Assembly (NCBI RefSeq): GCF_019336435.1
Contig: NZ_JAHWXQ010000003.1
Coordinates: 1 to 64,000 of the forward strand
Direction: 5' to 3'
From: Pontibacter populi
GTDB lineage: Bacteria; Bacteroidota; Bacteroidia; Cytophagales; Hymenobacteraceae
Length of the DNA stretch: 64,000 nucleotides
Shown: in pieces, positions 62,691-64,000 of the stretch
Layout of the letters: every line of letters begins with the position of its first letter
How positions within the stretch are numbered: the first letter of the stretch is position 1
The notes under the pieces: generated by a model
The model's database searches: none
Told to the model about the DNA's origin: nothing
Seen by the model: only the letters and a program-made list of their open reading frames with translations
Program-made: the position numbers and the translations under genes

Positions 62691-63629
62691 ATGGCTACAA
62701 TAGCAGTAATAATAAGTATAATAGCGTTGGTAGGAGCAGGGTTTGCTTTTATCAGGGCTGCCAGTTCACATCATATTTTAGGTAAACGGATCGAAGATCT
62801 GAAGGAGCGGATTAAATACCTGGAAGCAAATCAAAACAGATTGCAAAACGCAGCTAATCGCGGAAATAAACCTGTTTTGGAACAGGAAGAAACAGCCCGT
62901 AGAAACCAGCCAAAACAGGAGCAACAAAAGCAGGAACGACAAGAACCACGTCAGAAGCAGAAAGAAAGACAGCCACAACAGGAAAGGCAACAGCAGGAAC
63001 GGCAGCTACAGGAAAGACAGACACATCAACCGGAGCGCCCGCAGCAGGAGAGACGTCAGCAGGAAAGACCACAACAGCAGGATGCAAGTCAGCAGGAGCA
63101 ACAACGCCGCAAAAAAGAGAACCGCAGACGCAACGAGCCGAGGGAACGTGCGGACAACTTTGAGGAACCTGTTAAAGAACAGCAACTATCAGCTTCTGAT
63201 GGTATAAGATTTGAAGTTGTTGGAAGCCATTTGCTGGATGAACTGGAACAGCAACCTGGTTTCAGCCAGTCCGCATCTATGCCCGAGCAAGAGCCGGAGG
63301 TGATCGCTGATTCAGGAATACGATACGCGATTATTCCGGAAGATGGCGTGATACGTCAGCATCATTTACAACGTCAGCCAGATTCTGATTCCTATATTGA
63401 AGTGGATGTTGCCGCAGAAGGTAGTAACATGACACATTATCGTTTTAACCTGAGTGGTAACCATGCCTTCGTTATTTCGCAGGGCATTGATCGCTTGGAG
63501 AATGCCTTTGATTTTGAGAAACCATCGAACCGCATGGTGAACAGAATTGTGCAGCAGCAGGATGGCGTGCTGGCTAAAGTTAACAACGGCTGGAGAATAC
63601 AGGAGAAAGCTAGAATAGATTTCAGATAA
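62691..63629 (+). CDS. Membrane-anchored coiled-coil protein, Gln/Glu/Arg-rich
   Basis: 312 aa. One N-terminal helix (residues ~3-23, TIAVIISIIALVGAGFAFI), then a coiled coil (~28-55, LGKRIEDLKERIKYLEANQ), then about 90 residues dominated by Gln, Glu, Arg and Pro in repeats of the (Q/E)-(R/Q)-(Q/E) type (~60-150), which is low-complexity and probably disordered. A globular C-terminal domain (~165-312) is unrecognised. The topology resembles a cytoskeletal filament adaptor linking filaments to membrane. Codon and base use of the repeat region (CAG/CAA rich) are its own; no sign of transfer. Confidence 0.75.
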   Translation: MATIAVIISIIALVGAGFAFIRAASSHHILGKRIEDLKERIKYLEANQNRLQNAANRGNKPVLEQEETARRNQPKQEQQKQERQEPRQKQKERQPQQERQQQERQLQERQTHQPERPQQERRQQERPQQQDASQQEQQRRKKENRRRNEPRERADNFEEPVKEQQLSASDGIRFEVVGSHLLDELEQQPGFSQSASMPEQEPEVIADSGIRYAIIPEDGVIRQHHLQRQPDSDSYIEVDVAAEGSNMTHYRFNLSGNHAFVISQGIDRLENAFDFEKPSNRMVNRIVQQQDGVLAKVNNGWRIQEKARIDFR

Positions 63630-63638
63630 CCCGCTTAC

Positions 63639-64000
63639 ATGGAAGGTATATTTATTTTTGAAGCACTTTTAGTACTTGCTATACTTGGTTACCAGTTTTA
63701 TGTATACCGGCATAACAAAGCTAAAATTGAGCTTATCAAAAACCTGTTTCCTTCTGAAGAGCAGCTTTCCGTAACCGAAACTTTACTTGACCATACCGCA
63801 CCTATAGTTGCTTCAACGCAAACTTCTGAGCAACTATGGACAGCGCTCCTGGCTGGCAAACCTTTCCGGGAATTTACGCCTTCTAATCCGGCAGTTAAAC
63901 GCATAGTTGCAGTTGAAAATGATTTGCTCCATATTGAAACAAAAGGTGGTCCGGTCCCGGCATATACGATAGCCCGCGAAAAGTTTGATAAGCTCGTAGC
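63639..64000 (+). CDS. N-terminal part of a membrane-anchored protein (partial, runs off the window)
   Basis: Starts ATG 63639, 9 bp after the previous stop. The visible 120 residues begin MEGIFIFEALLVLAILGYQF, one membrane helix at the N-terminus, then a charged, soluble region (YRHNKAKIELIKNLFPSEEQL...). No family recognised. It shares the anchored-N-terminus layout of the preceding gene and shows that the operon extends beyond the window. Confidence 0.8.
   Translation, partial: MEGIFIFEALLVLAILGYQFYVYRHNKAKIELIKNLFPSEEQLSVTETLLDHTAPIVASTQTSEQLWTALLAGKPFREFTPSNPAVKRIVAVENDLLHIETKGGPVPAYTIAREKFDKLV

Noticed and set aside
62854..63110. Gln/Glu/Arg-rich stretch as a possible CRISPR or tandem DNA repeat
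   Set aside because: It is in frame within a coding sequence; units are irregular in length and there are no spacers.

Overview
The window (64 kb, moderate GC) comes from an aerobic Gram-negative Bacteroidota, most likely Cytophagales/Hymenobacteraceae (Pontibacter-like). Evidence: TonB-dependent receptors with carboxypeptidase-like N-terminal domains, a DUF4249 lipoprotein, a DUF4331 protein with a T9SS-type C-terminal tail, TAnnTTTG-type -7 boxes, few Shine-Dalgarno sequences, and no tRNA, rRNA, IS element, phage or CRISPR array. A palindromic word, AACTATAGTT (usually seen as AACTATAG or CTATAGTT), is scattered through genes and gaps far above chance and acts as a genome signature.

Layout. 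0-8 kb: an outer-membrane beta-barrel protein with a kinase-like N-terminal domain, an alkaline-phosphatase-superfamily hydrolase, a secreted protein that appears to have lost its start codon next to a perfect 42-bp palindrome, a PAS histidine kinase and a small membrane protein. 8.4-12.5 kb: an envelope-glycan operon (UDP-sugar epimerase, GT2, duplicated LAB_N membrane protein, GT39). 12.7-17 kb (minus strand): TRIC channel, M20 amidohydrolase, MFS exporter, FMN reductase. 17.6-21.5 kb: YceI, ring-cleaving dioxygenase, cupin, MhqD-like hydrolase and GNAT genes, then a ferredoxin-adenylate cyclase fusion. 21.7-29.8 kb: a complete catechol branch of the beta-ketoadipate pathway (AraC regulator, catB, catC, catA, enol-lactonase, fused CoA-transferase, FUSC-like membrane protein, thiolase, TetR regulator) with tandem TetR-type operators before catB.

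29.9-37.6 kb: two TonB-dependent receptors, an APC permease and a DUF4249 lipoprotein. 38.3-47 kb: a tripartite ABC efflux operon (HlyD, TolC, ATPase, two FtsX-type permeases) followed by its own sigma54 response regulator and histidine kinase; a sigma54-like promoter with upstream activator repeats precedes the operon. 47.3-55 kb (minus strand): POT peptide transporter, TPR protein, DUF4331 protein, MFS transporter.

55.7-64 kb holds the most novel locus: an operon running off the window that encodes a vWA-like lipoprotein, a three-helix membrane protein, a tubulin/FtsZ-superfamily protein, a giant actin/Hsp70-fold protein with a ~580-residue unrecognised N-terminal region, a membrane-anchored Gln/Glu/Arg-rich coiled-coil protein and a further membrane-anchored protein. 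Tubulin-like and actin-like proteins in one operon with several membrane-anchored partners suggest an uncharacterised envelope-associated cytoskeletal or membrane-remodelling machine.
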